Positions 24,615 through 32,822 of a DNA stretch of 33,438 nucleotides are shown here, piece by piece. Origin of the DNA: a virus; the IMG/VR virus record IMGVR_UViG_3300010370_000124, positions 1 through 33,438 of that record; one strand, 5' to 3'. A program made the translations under genes and the position numbers. How positions within the stretch are numbered: the first letter of the stretch is position 1; the number at the start of each line of letters is the position of its first letter. The notes beneath the pieces were generated by a model that searched no databases, had not been told where the DNA came from, and saw only the letters and a program-made list of their open reading frames with translations.

Positions 24615-24789
24615 GATTTGCTGCCTGTTGTGCCTTTAGGTTTTCTTCTTCAATGTGTTGTTTCAATAGAGTGAGGTAGATATCTCTCTCCCAAGGCATC
24701 ATGTTTTCAATCTCAGTCAAAGAGTATTTATGGAACTGCATGAGAGCAAAGTTAATTCTAAAATATGACTCAAGATCTATATGAGCCAT
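24604..24789 (-). CDS. Small tail or hub assembly protein next to gp26
   Basis: The 61-aa product reads MAHIDLESYFRINFALMQFH, then YSLTEIENMMPWERDIYLTL, and ends with a charged helix. It is all-helical, and the 'FALMQFHKYSLTEIENMMPWERDIY' type of sequence is conserved beside gp26 in T4-like marine phages. It may correspond to a gp51-type hub assembly factor, or act as a small chaperone like the gpG/T products next to tape-measure genes. I cannot decide which from sequence. It starts two bases after the gp26 stop and overlaps the muramidase hub gene by 11 bases. Confidence 0.65.
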   Translation of the reverse strand: MAHIDLESYFRINFALMQFHKYSLTEIENMMPWERDIYLTLLKQHIEEENLKAQQAANRGN

Positions 24790-24791
24790 AA

Positions 24792-25520
24792 TTAGCCGAA
24801 AAAACTTGTTAGACCCTCCAGAGTTACTTCATTTTCAACTTTGGTTTTTGGATTTACAACAGTAAACGTATGCGAAAGTTTTGGCATAGTTTCAAAGAAT
24901 TGTTCAATTTTTTTGAACTGTTCAGCATTCATACTTTCAATAAACTCAATCAATTCTTTTTTGGTACAATCAGAAGCTGCCCAAGCTTCATCGGAAGTAA
25001 AAATAGTTTCAATACACGAAGAAATGATATCAAAAGATCTCTCTATTGTCGATACAGATTCTTGTGTAGTAAAATCAAAATTATTTTTAATGAATTGGTC
25101 TAATGAAGGATACTTCATTTTGATAACAATACTATCATCAAGTTTAATTTCTGAAGTGTGTTCCGAATCTTTTTGAACTTTGATTTCGTCTACATAAATT
25201 TTTGTAGGAACTTCAGTTACACCATCATCAGAACAAGTTACTACTAAATCAATAGATTCGCCAACAGATTTTCCACGAACATTTAAAAAGATATATTCAA
25301 TATCAAAAGAAGGCAGATCTTCTACTTTGATACCTTTTGTGAGTATGCAATCTTTTAGAACAGACTTGATAGCTAGAGTAATTTGTTTTGTGTCTTGACT
25401 CTCCAAAGCCAAGATTAGAACTTTCTCTTCTTTAACTAAAAATGGTCTGTATTTAATTGTTTTTCCTGTAGATGGCAACTCAAGTTCATAAGTTGGAGTC
25501 GCAATTTTTGGTAATGGCAT
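24792..25520 (-). CDS. 26: gp26 baseplate hub subunit
   Basis: The 242-aa protein starts MPLPKIATPTYELELPSTGK and continues with IKYRPFLVKEEKVLILALES. This is the characteristic N-terminus of T4-type gp26 (208 aa in T4; Pfam T4 baseplate protein family). Later conserved parts are SFDIEYIFLNVRGKSVGESI (70-89) and the C-terminal helical region (KKELIEFIESMNAEQFKKIE, about 185-204). gp26 is a hub component needed for assembly of the baseplate centre. It follows the gp54-like gene with a 28-base gap that contains a weak TATAATAT box, and precedes the 61-aa gene directly. Confidence 0.88.
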   Translation of the reverse strand: MPLPKIATPTYELELPSTGKTIKYRPFLVKEEKVLILALESQDTKQITLAIKSVLKDCILTKGIKVEDLPSFDIEYIFLNVRGKSVGESIDLVVTCSDDGVTEVPTKIYVDEIKVQKDSEHTSEIKLDDSIVIKMKYPSLDQFIKNNFDFTTQESVSTIERSFDIISSCIETIFTSDEAWAASDCTKKELIEFIESMNAEQFKKIEQFFETMPKLSHTFTVVNPKTKVENEVTLEGLTSFFG

Positions 25521-25548
25521 TGAATATTATAAAATCAGATAAAATTAT

Positions 25549-26499
25549 TTAGAGTGGTTGAAAAGGAATAGATGAATCACTTCCCCAACTAAAAGAAGGA
25601 TTTGCCAATAAAGAAGGTTGACTTTGACTTTGTGCCCACTCAGGTAAAGTTGCTGAAGAACTAGTAGGTTCTGGTTGTTGAAATTCTGCCTTACCCGTTC
25701 CTTGGTGATTCAGAATTACATATCGATCATAGTTAAATGTAACCGTAGTCTTGGTAATTGTACTTCCTTCATAAGTTACTGGAAGTGCAGTTAATTGAGT
25801 TGGAAATGCATTCACGAAGTAATAAGTTAACATTGAGGGTGTTCTTACAACATCCTTCATTGGACTCATATGGGTATCTCTTTCAAACTTAGTTATTGCC
25901 AATCCTCTTTTATATGTATTTGGATATCTAAATCTGAAGAATTCCCAATCATTAAATCTTTCAGCTCCTCCTTTTGAAGTTCCTTTGGTTGCTCTTCCAT
26001 ATTGATTATAGAGGGGATTGATGAAATTTAACCATTCTTCAAATAGACGAATAATTCCATACTCAGCATCAACATAAAATGTCATTGAAATATCTGGAAA
26101 TTCTCTTCTATTTGGAAATCTTTCAACAACTCCTTGTCTACTTCCAACTTCCTCAAGCATACTAAATGAAGAACCAGGAAGACTGGTTTCATTGCACATA
26201 AATTCATATCGAAGTGAATTTAAATATGCATTGTTGCCGTTGAATAATTCAGAACCAAGAACACCACAAGAAACTAGCCATGCATTAATGTCAGAATCGG
26301 AATTAGTACTTGGGAAAGTGTCACCAAGGTACAAAGTAACTTTAAATTGGCTAGTGACTGACAATTCACCAAAAAGATCTTGAACACTAGGAAATCCAAA
26401 TCTGTTATCGTTGGAATCTCTAGGTAGAGTCATCCTTGTGTAGATAGGATCAACTCTGTATGGATTTTGTGGGTAATCGTCTCTGAATGCCTCAGGCAT
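25549..26499 (-). CDS. 54: gp54-like baseplate tail-tube initiator
   Basis: The 316-aa product has a length close to T4 gp54 (320 aa) and the pattern of tail-tube-fold proteins. SVTSQFKVTLYLGD (47-60) is the first strand pair, NETSLPGSSFSML (103-115) the conserved loop, and RREFPDISMTFYVDAEYGII (131-150) with FEEWLNFINPLY (153-164) the core strands and helix. TITKTTVTFNYDRYVI (248-263) forms the last strand. The last 45 residues are Ser/Pro/Gln-rich and disordered. It initiates tube polymerisation on the baseplate if the gp54 call is right; a gp19-like tube protein is the alternative. It is the first gene of the long minus-strand tail operon and is divergent from gp4. Confidence 0.65.
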   Translation of the reverse strand: MPEAFRDDYPQNPYRVDPIYTRMTLPRDSNDNRFGFPSVQDLFGELSVTSQFKVTLYLGDTFPSTNSDSDINAWLVSCGVLGSELFNGNNAYLNSLRYEFMCNETSLPGSSFSMLEEVGSRQGVVERFPNRREFPDISMTFYVDAEYGIIRLFEEWLNFINPLYNQYGRATKGTSKGGAERFNDWEFFRFRYPNTYKRGLAITKFERDTHMSPMKDVVRTPSMLTYYFVNAFPTQLTALPVTYEGSTITKTTVTFNYDRYVILNHQGTGKAEFQQPEPTSSSATLPEWAQSQSQPSLLANPSFSWGSDSSIPFQPL

Positions 26500-26500
26500 T

Positions 26501-26508
26501 GATAAATA
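26501..26508 (+). promoter_or_regulatory. Late-promoter-like box before gp4
   Basis: GATAAATA matches seven of eight bases of TATAAATA, 19 bases ahead of the gp4 ATG in the short divergent gap. It would start the plus-strand unit from gp4 to the radical SAM gene. Confidence 0.5.
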
Positions 26509-26527
26509 TTTTTTAAGGATCTATAGT

Positions 26528-26971
26528 ATGTATATGAGTTATAAGGGAAAATACAGACCGGAAAACCCCAGAAAATATAAAGGCGACCCCACAAACATTG
26601 TCTATCGTTCTTTGTGGGAGAGAAAATTCATGCGTTATTGTGATTTAAACGAAAATGTAAACCAATGGCAGTCGGAAGAATTCTGGATTCCTTATAAGTC
26701 ACCTTTAGATGGTAAAGTTCACAGATATTTTCCAGATTTTTTTGTTAAGTATAAAGACAAGAATGGAAATACACGAACAGTAATCATTGAAATTAAACCC
26801 AAAAAAGAAGTGGAAATGCCAGAACAAAACCCCAAAAGAAGAACAAAGGCATGGGCTTATAAGGTTCAGATGTGGGTTAAGAACCAAGCAAAATGGGAAG
26901 CGGCAAGAGAATATTGTGCAGATCGTAATTATGAATTCCGAATCATGACTGAGGAGGATCTGGGAATATGA
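26528..26971 (+). CDS. 4: gp4 head-completion protein (PD-(D/E)XK nuclease fold)
   Basis: The 147-aa product (MYMSYKGKYRPENPRKYKGD...) matches T4 gp4 (also called gp50/65), the head-completion protein required to finish packaged heads. It carries a PD-(D/E)XK nuclease pattern: Glu31 in SLWERKFM, Pro69-Asp70 in YFPDFFVKY, then Glu88-x-Lys90 in VIIEIKPKKE, and a basic helix (PKRRTKAWAYKVQMWVKNQA, about 105-124). AAGGAT seven bases before ATG 26528 supports that start; ATG 26534 would remove two residues. The stop overlaps the next ATG by four bases (ATGA). Confidence 0.9.
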   Translation: MYMSYKGKYRPENPRKYKGDPTNIVYRSLWERKFMRYCDLNENVNQWQSEEFWIPYKSPLDGKVHRYFPDFFVKYKDKNGNTRTVIIEIKPKKEVEMPEQNPKRRTKAWAYKVQMWVKNQAKWEAAREYCADRNYEFRIMTEEDLGI

Positions 26972-27498
26972 CTTGGAGAGACGAACCCTATATTGATGGA
27001 GAGGGTTTTGGATATGATTTACTTAAACAAGTAAAAGGAAAAAATAAAAGTGGAGATTGGTTCTCTGGCCAACTCCGTCAGTATCTTGGTGAACTTGATC
27101 AATCTGATATTAATCTTGAAGATACTGGTGGAATTGAAGTTGGACGAATGTATTTCTTCATTTATGGTGCAAGTACACAAGATCTTGGTTTCTTTGATAG
27201 GCAACCTCTTGCATACATTACGGAGGTTAATTATAGTAAGAACTATTTTATCGGAATTAATTTACATTATCTCAACAGACAATATCGTGAAGGAATCGCA
27301 AAAGGCCTAATAAATAAGTCAGATACCGTAGGTATACCTCGTAATACGATTCATCGTTACTTTTTTTCTGGAGTTGCTGGAGGATTTTTAAGAGTTCCAG
27401 AAAAAGATTGGCCCTCCGTTGCATTATTGCCCACTGAAAAATTTGTTGATATGAGAGGTCAACCTTTCCCGAATCACAAAGCCTGGAGCAAATCTTAA
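26968..27498 (+). CDS. Conserved T4-like phage protein between gp4 and gp48
   Basis: The 176-aa product has an acidic start (MTWRDEPYIDGEGFGYDLLK). Its core resembles a family widespread in marine T4-like phages: GRMYFFIYGASTQDLGFFDR (59-78), PLAYITEVNYSKNYFIGINL (80-99) and HYLNRQYREGIAKGL (100-114). Later come HRYFFSGVAGGFLRVPEKDWP (129-149, in parts) and a WPSVALLPTEKF strand. The pattern 'MYFF.Y......FDR.PL' followed by 'G.NLHYL' is distinctive, but I cannot tie it safely to a named T4 gene. A virion assembly or DNA-end role (gp2-like) is possible because T4 gp2 adjoins gp4. ATGA overlap with gp4 and a directly abutting gp48 show co-translation. Confidence 0.7.
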   Translation: MTWRDEPYIDGEGFGYDLLKQVKGKNKSGDWFSGQLRQYLGELDQSDINLEDTGGIEVGRMYFFIYGASTQDLGFFDRQPLAYITEVNYSKNYFIGINLHYLNRQYREGIAKGLINKSDTVGIPRNTIHRYFFSGVAGGFLRVPEKDWPSVALLPTEKFVDMRGQPFPNHKAWSKS

Positions 27499-28950
27499 GT
27501 GGCGTACCAAAACGTTAAACAATCCATCATATCAAGAAATGGAGTTAATTATAATCTCCAATATGACCCTTCCAATGGAAAAGTTCAAATTATACAACAA
27601 AATGCTGCAACTGGAACGGCTCCGATATATCAGGATGGAAATTTTAACTCTTCCGCAAATGCATTAAATTTAACAACCGCAGATAGACAATCAATACACA
27701 ATCAAGTTCAAGAATTAGTAAGAAATTCTCATACAAAGGCAGGAGGAAACGCAAAAAAAGCAGTGTTACCTCCATGGGCTCAATTACAAAATCAAGGACA
27801 AGCTCCAGGTCAAACATCAACAAATCCAGCAAATGGAACTGCAATTACAAATAATGGATCGGGTGGTGGTTTAGGTAATATAGTAAATACCGCTGTAAAT
27901 CCAGCAGAAGCATTTAAAAATTTTGCTGTTAATGGAGATAAATTTGGAGTTCCAAATGAAAAAGAGTTATTTAATGGAAAAAAGGTTTCTCTCATGTATC
28001 CAATTGACATGCGTAGAGAAACCCAAGACAATTTTGTAATATCTCAATATAGATATAAACCATCAAAAGCTGATGCTATTTTTGGCGGCGCAGAAGTTGC
28101 AAAACAGATTTTAAGTGGAGGGTTGCAGACATCATCAAATTTAGAAACATTAATTGGTACTGTATATTTGCCTATGCCAAATGGAGTTCGTGATTCTAAT
28201 AATGTAGACTGGGGTGGAGATGCAATGAATAATCTTGCAGCAGCTTCTGCGGCAAATACCACTAAAAATATGGTAGGTCAGGGAGCCCTTGCAGCAGCTG
28301 GAAGTTTATTTGGCGTTGGCGCTGATAAAGCACTGGCTGCAGCAAATATGATTGCCTTATTAAAAAATCAAGCTATAAGTGAGGAGTTAAGTCTTCTGGT
28401 TGGATCAGGCGCAGCATCTAAATTATTAAAAATGCAAGGATTTGGAGTAGATACCGAGTCTCTCCTTGCAAGAGGAGCGGGAATTGTTCCCAATTCAAAC
28501 TTGGAACTTCTCTTCAATAGTCCTGTTCTTAGACAATTTAATTTTACTTACCGATTATCAGCTAGAAGTGAAAAAGAAGCAGAAACTATAAGAAGAATTA
28601 TAAGATTTTTCAAACAAGGGATGGCTCCTAAAAAAGCAACTGGAAAAGCAGGACAAGCTTCCTTCTTCTTAGGAACTCCAAATGTTTTTAAATTGGAATA
28701 TAGAACAGGAAGAAATTCTGCAATTGATGGTGTAAATAAATTTAAAACCTGTGCATTAACACAATTCCAATGTGATTATACTCCTGATGGTTTTTGGGCA
28801 GCTTATGATAAAGGACAACCACTTTCAACGACAATCTCAATGGGATTTTATGAGTTGGAAGCAATATACGACACAGATTATCAAGAAAATAATATTTTTG
28901 AAACAAGAGATGATCTATTCTCAGTCAGCAATAATTCGGTAGGATACTAA
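27499..28950 (+). CDS. 48: gp48 baseplate tail-tube cap
   Basis: The 483-aa product has a disordered, Gln/Asn-rich first 160 residues and a Gly/Ala-rich helical middle. The C-terminal third matches T4 gp48 (364 aa) in layout. VLRQFNFTYRLSARSEKEAE (about 346-365) corresponds to the gp48 segment FTWDLTPRSTED. FFLGTPNVFKLEYRTG follows, then FQCDYTPDGFWAAYD and TISMGFYELEAIYDTDY at the end. Earlier strands include SLMYPIDMRRETQDNFVISQ. gp48 sits on the baseplate with gp54 and starts tube growth. It begins with GTG directly after the previous TAA, with GGAG ten bases upstream. The extra length relative to T4 lies in the N-terminal and central parts. Confidence 0.8.
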   Translation: MAYQNVKQSIISRNGVNYNLQYDPSNGKVQIIQQNAATGTAPIYQDGNFNSSANALNLTTADRQSIHNQVQELVRNSHTKAGGNAKKAVLPPWAQLQNQGQAPGQTSTNPANGTAITNNGSGGGLGNIVNTAVNPAEAFKNFAVNGDKFGVPNEKELFNGKKVSLMYPIDMRRETQDNFVISQYRYKPSKADAIFGGAEVAKQILSGGLQTSSNLETLIGTVYLPMPNGVRDSNNVDWGGDAMNNLAAASAANTTKNMVGQGALAAAGSLFGVGADKALAAANMIALLKNQAISEELSLLVGSGAASKLLKMQGFGVDTESLLARGAGIVPNSNLELLFNSPVLRQFNFTYRLSARSEKEAETIRRIIRFFKQGMAPKKATGKAGQASFFLGTPNVFKLEYRTGRNSAIDGVNKFKTCALTQFQCDYTPDGFWAAYDKGQPLSTTISMGFYELEAIYDTDYQENNIFETRDDLFSVSNNSVGY

Positions 28951-28951
28951 A

Positions 28952-31288
28952 ATGGGATACTTCAAAGAATTACCAAACTTACAAGTTCTAAACAGAACTA
29001 AAAATAATGTTTCTAGTGATGAAGTTGTTATCATTAAAAATTTCTTTAGAAAACCAAAAGTTCGTGAAGACTTTTTATCGATATTCGCTGCGTTTGAATA
29101 CTACTCAATTACTGGCAATGAAAGACCAGAACAAATTGCAGAAAAAATATATGGTGATCCAGAACTAGATTGGGTAATTTTAATTACAAATAACATCACA
29201 AATGTTCAAGAACAATGGCCTTTAGATCTGGATTCATTCAACAGATACATGTTGGATAAGTATGGATCGGAAGAAGCATTTTCAAATATTAAACACTATG
29301 AAACTTTATCAGTCAAAGACTCTTTCAATAGAGAAGTATTTCCCGCTGGTTTGATTGTAGATGAAGCATTTTACAATGCACCAGAATTTGAAAGTATGGA
29401 TGAACTTCCTCCTGGAATAACATTTCCTCCAATTTACGTTCCAGGAACGACCGCAACAGCATCAGCAGTAGTAGGTGCAGGACAATCCATCGGTAGTATT
29501 GTTATCACTAATAGTGGAGCTGGATATCAACAAGCTCCTAATGTTTATATTTCAGCTCCACCAGTAACCGCAAATGCTTCAGCAAGTTGTGTTATCAATA
29601 ATTTTGGAGTTTCATCAATAGTCAGTCTAGTTGGTGGCCAAGGATATAATTCTTCCCCAAATGTTTCTATATCTACTGCACCATCTTCAAAACAAGCAAC
29701 TGCTTCTTCTGGATTAGGGACAGGAATTTTCTATGATCAAGTAGTTTCTATTCATAGTTTAGATGGAGGGGCTGGATATGGGTTAACTTCTCCCACCGTT
29801 ACTTTTTCTCCTCCCCCAAATATTATCCAAGGATCATATCTAAATCAGTCATCAGGTTCCGCTGGAAATCAAATAGAAGGATTTTACATCAGACCAGATG
29901 GAGCAAAGTTATATACAGCTAGTATTTTTGGAGCAAATCAAATTAAAGAATATAGTTTTTTAAATCCATGGAATGTAACTTCGATCATTTTTGAAAAAGA
30001 AATTGATGTAAGTTCAGAGTTTAGTTATTGTAGTGGAGTTGAGTTTAGTCCAGATGGTTCTAAAATGTACATCACTGGAGGCCAAGGAGGGTCTTATAAA
30101 CTAATATCTTATCAACTTTCTACTCCATGGGACATATACACAGCTGCAAAATGGCATGAAGTCTCCACAACAACTCCTGGTGGTGTAAGATTTAAACCAG
30201 ATGGAACAATGTTTTACTTCCTGGAAGCAGAAAGTCCCGATGTTGTTAAACAATATTCTCTTTCTAGTCCATGGAACTTAACGACAAGATCTGGATCTCC
30301 GATTGGAGTTTATAATATAACGACAGTTTCGGGCGAAAATAGAATGTTGGGAATATCATTTTTATCTGATGGAACTAAAATGTTTGCTACCGGTGAAGAC
30401 AATTCTAGTATATTTGAATTTACTTTTGGTACTCCTTGGGACATTACAACTCTTAATTACGCTCTTTCATTTTATGTTGGAGATAAAATTACAAATCCCG
30501 TTGATGTTTTTATTAGACCAGACAAAGAAAAATTCATTGCTGGAGGTGGAGTGGGAGATAAAATGTATGAATATAACGTTGTATCTTTAGCAAAAGGGTT
30601 TTCTACAGTTTTAAATGGATCTGTCAATTCTATTCAAATTACACAACCTGGAGCGGGATACACTGAAGCTCCGACGGTAACTCTAAGTTCTCCATATCCT
30701 GCAGTTAATGCTACAGCAGTTGCAAACGTATCTGCGGGAATTGTCACGAGTATTTCTATTACAAATGCTGGTTTTGGATATACAATTGCCCCATCACTTA
30801 CGATAGATCCTGCTCCAATTTCTAGACAAGCGACAGCAATAGCTTCAATATCAAATACTGGAATCTCATCAATTCGTATCCTTGATGGCGGTTTAAATTA
30901 TGTTAACGCAATAACAGTAACTTTTGATCCAGAACCTCAAGATATTTTAAATGTTGAAGAAGGAGAAATTTATACACAAGTACAAAAGATATGGAAATGG
31001 TCTGGTACTGAGTGGAAAGAGCAAGTTACTGATGAATTTAAGTATCTAGATCCAACAACCAACACTTTGATTAAAGTTCCTGGAAATGCGATGTCAAAAC
31101 CAATAACAAATTATGAATATGAAGTTCAACTAAATGAGAAAAAAAGACAAATTGTAATTTTAAAACCACAATACCTATCAACATTAATTCAAGATTTAAG
31201 AAATATGATGAAGTATGATCCAGATATAAAAGATTATATCTCCGATAATTTGAAGTCTACATATAATGAGAAGCTAACGGGAGTTTAA
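28952..31288 (+). CDS. 53: gp53 baseplate wedge protein with large beta-propeller-like insert
   Basis: The 778-aa product is about four times the length of T4 gp53 (196 aa). The gp53 core is at both ends: FFRKPKVREDFLSIFAAFEY (31-50), RPEQIAEKIYGDPELDWVIL (58-77) and LDLDSFNRYMLDKYG (91-105), then at the C-terminus YEYEVQLNEKKRQIVILKPQ (721-740) and LIQDLRNMMKY (745-755). Between them lie three GxGY-type repeats (about 180-290) and five PDG-type repeats starting near 314, 366, 415, 471 and 522. Four of these end in a PW motif (NPWNVTS, TPWDIYT, SPWNLTT, TPWDITT), as in beta-propellers. Three more GxGY repeats follow (about 560-662). AGGA lies eight bases before the ATG. gp53 joins neighbouring wedges, so the insert may protrude from the baseplate. 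Confidence 0.85.
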   Translation: MGYFKELPNLQVLNRTKNNVSSDEVVIIKNFFRKPKVREDFLSIFAAFEYYSITGNERPEQIAEKIYGDPELDWVILITNNITNVQEQWPLDLDSFNRYMLDKYGSEEAFSNIKHYETLSVKDSFNREVFPAGLIVDEAFYNAPEFESMDELPPGITFPPIYVPGTTATASAVVGAGQSIGSIVITNSGAGYQQAPNVYISAPPVTANASASCVINNFGVSSIVSLVGGQGYNSSPNVSISTAPSSKQATASSGLGTGIFYDQVVSIHSLDGGAGYGLTSPTVTFSPPPNIIQGSYLNQSSGSAGNQIEGFYIRPDGAKLYTASIFGANQIKEYSFLNPWNVTSIIFEKEIDVSSEFSYCSGVEFSPDGSKMYITGGQGGSYKLISYQLSTPWDIYTAAKWHEVSTTTPGGVRFKPDGTMFYFLEAESPDVVKQYSLSSPWNLTTRSGSPIGVYNITTVSGENRMLGISFLSDGTKMFATGEDNSSIFEFTFGTPWDITTLNYALSFYVGDKITNPVDVFIRPDKEKFIAGGGVGDKMYEYNVVSLAKGFSTVLNGSVNSIQITQPGAGYTEAPTVTLSSPYPAVNATAVANVSAGIVTSISITNAGFGYTIAPSLTIDPAPISRQATAIASISNTGISSIRILDGGLNYVNAITVTFDPEPQDILNVEEGEIYTQVQKIWKWSGTEWKEQVTDEFKYLDPTTNTLIKVPGNAMSKPITNYEYEVQLNEKKRQIVILKPQYLSTLIQDLRNMMKYDPDIKDYISDNLKSTYNEKLTGV
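29834..30601 (+). repeat. Five-fold PDG/PW repeat region (beta-propeller-like) in gp53
   Basis: Five protein repeats of 49-56 residues span about residues 295-550. Each has a turn like RPDGAKLY, SPDGSKMY, KPDGTMFY, LSDGTKMF or RPDKEKFI, and the first four end in PW(N/D)(V/I/L). The DNA copies are divergent, so the duplication is old or the module arrived as a unit. Confidence 0.75.
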
Positions 31289-31291
31289 TTT

Positions 31292-31573
31292 ATGAGTCAT
31301 GTGAAAGTTTTGTTTATTGCAAAAGTAAAAAATTTGAATAAAGAATACGAAGAATACAATGAAAATCTATTCAGTAGTGCTAAGAACTTACCAGGATTTT
31401 TAGGTATAACTAGCGAACAAATAGATGATATTGAAATTACTACAAGTATGTGGAAAAGCAAGGAAGATGTAATAAATTGGTCAAGAGATCCAGAACATAT
31501 AGAAGCCAAAAAAAGAGTCAATGAGTGGTATCATTGGGTAAAAGGAATTCATTTAGAATGTGTAGATGATTGA
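31292..31573 (+). CDS. Antibiotic-biosynthesis-monooxygenase (ABM) fold protein
   Basis: The 93-aa product has the size and pattern of the dimeric alpha/beta-barrel ABM family. A first strand VKVLFIAKVK (4-13) is followed by a helix, then LPGFLGITSEQIDDIEITTS (33-52), a W-x-S-x-E turn (MWKSKEDVINWSRDPEHIEA, 53-72), and a last helix with VNEWYHWVKGIHLEC. Members include small oxygenases, haem-degrading enzymes and stress proteins. No specific substrate is evident and no metal site is obvious. It begins three bases after the gp53 stop and overlaps the radical SAM gene by eight bases, so the two are probably co-translated and may act in one pathway. Confidence 0.7.
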   Translation: MSHVKVLFIAKVKNLNKEYEEYNENLFSSAKNLPGFLGITSEQIDDIEITTSMWKSKEDVINWSRDPEHIEAKKRVNEWYHWVKGIHLECVDD

Positions 31574-32822
31574 TACTAGTAAAATTAATCCAAATAATAA
31601 GGTTTTTTGTGTCGCTCCTTGGTTAAGTTTAAATATTAATCAAAATGGAAATGTTCAACCTTGTTGTAATGCCAATTTGTCTTTTGGTAATATTCTTAAA
31701 GATAATATAGAAACAATTTGGAACAATGAGCCAATAAAGAAATTTAGAGAAGGGATGGTAGAAAAAATCCCTCAAGATGCCTGTAGATTTTGTTATGAAA
31801 AAGAATTATCAGGTCAAAAATCTTTACGAGAAGTTTTTAACGAATCATTTTTTGAAGAAGGAAAACAATTCATTTATGATACTAATGATGATTATTCTGT
31901 AAATGAATTTGGTTTCATCCATTGGGACGTGAAATTAAGTAATAAATGTAATTTTAAGTGTAGAACTTGTTGTCCAGAATCCAGTTCAAGTATTGAATTA
32001 GAATTTAATGGTAAAATTTCTGGATTGTATGACTTTGCAGACATTAAATTTAATAAAATTAAACCTTACATTGATAAAGTAAATCATTTATATTTCTCTG
32101 GTGGAGAACCATTAATAATAGAAGAACATTATCAAATGCTTTTTATGTTGATTAAACTGAAAAAAAATAAACAATCAAATTTTTATCTTACATATAACAC
32201 CAATTTTAGTACTCTTACATATAAAAAAATTCACGTTTTCGATATTTGGGATGTATTTAATTATGTGCAAGTACGTATTAGTGTTGATGGTATGGGAAAT
32301 AGGGGAGAATTAATAAGAAATGGATTTAAATGGGACCGATTTGTATCTAATGTAAAAGAATTTAATCAAAAATTTTCTAATAAATCGGATACTCACGGAC
32401 TATGGTTTGATTGTACAGTTCAAGCTTTAAATGTATTTGATGTGGTTACCTTGCACCAAACTCTTTTTAAAGAAGGACTATTAACAAATATAGATAATTT
32501 CCATTTAAATTATTTACATGGACCGAGAAATCTTTCAGTATGGATTTTAGACAAAAAAACAAAAGAAAAAGCAAAAGCAAATATACAAGATCACATTAAT
32601 AATTTTTTGATTCCGAATCAAGCAGTAAAAACATTACGTGATTTTGAAAGTCTTATAAAGTTTATCGATTTATATCAGGATCAGAATTTAATACCAGACT
32701 TTGTACACACCATGTCAGATCTTGATAAAAAAAGAAATGAAAATGTATTTAAAACTTTTCCAGAACTAAAAGACACTTGGATAACGTATTTAAACTATAA
32801 AAAAAATCTCCCACCGAAGTAG
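31566..32822 (+). CDS. Radical SAM protein with N-terminal twitch/SPASM-like domain
   Basis: The 418-aa product has two Cys-rich parts. The N-terminal one has CVAPWLSLNINQNGNVQPCC (15-34), FGNILKDNIETIWN (40-53) and CRFC (73-76). This is the twitch/SPASM pattern for an auxiliary Fe-S cluster. The radical SAM core follows: NKCNFKCRTCC (126-136) holds the C-x3-C-x2-C motif (C128, C132, C135), and YFSGGEPLII (176-185) the GGE motif that binds SAM. VQVRISVDGMG (about 245-255) is a later core strand. Twitch-type enzymes modify peptides or small molecules; related phage copies have no known substrate. In most relatives the auxiliary domain follows the core, so its position first is notable. It overlaps the ABM gene and ends the plus-strand unit. 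Confidence 0.85.
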   Translation: MIDTSKINPNNKVFCVAPWLSLNINQNGNVQPCCNANLSFGNILKDNIETIWNNEPIKKFREGMVEKIPQDACRFCYEKELSGQKSLREVFNESFFEEGKQFIYDTNDDYSVNEFGFIHWDVKLSNKCNFKCRTCCPESSSSIELEFNGKISGLYDFADIKFNKIKPYIDKVNHLYFSGGEPLIIEEHYQMLFMLIKLKKNKQSNFYLTYNTNFSTLTYKKIHVFDIWDVFNYVQVRISVDGMGNRGELIRNGFKWDRFVSNVKEFNQKFSNKSDTHGLWFDCTVQALNVFDVVTLHQTLFKEGLLTNIDNFHLNYLHGPRNLSVWILDKKTKEKAKANIQDHINNFLIPNQAVKTLRDFESLIKFIDLYQDQNLIPDFVHTMSDLDKKRNENVFKTFPELKDTWITYLNYKKNLPPK

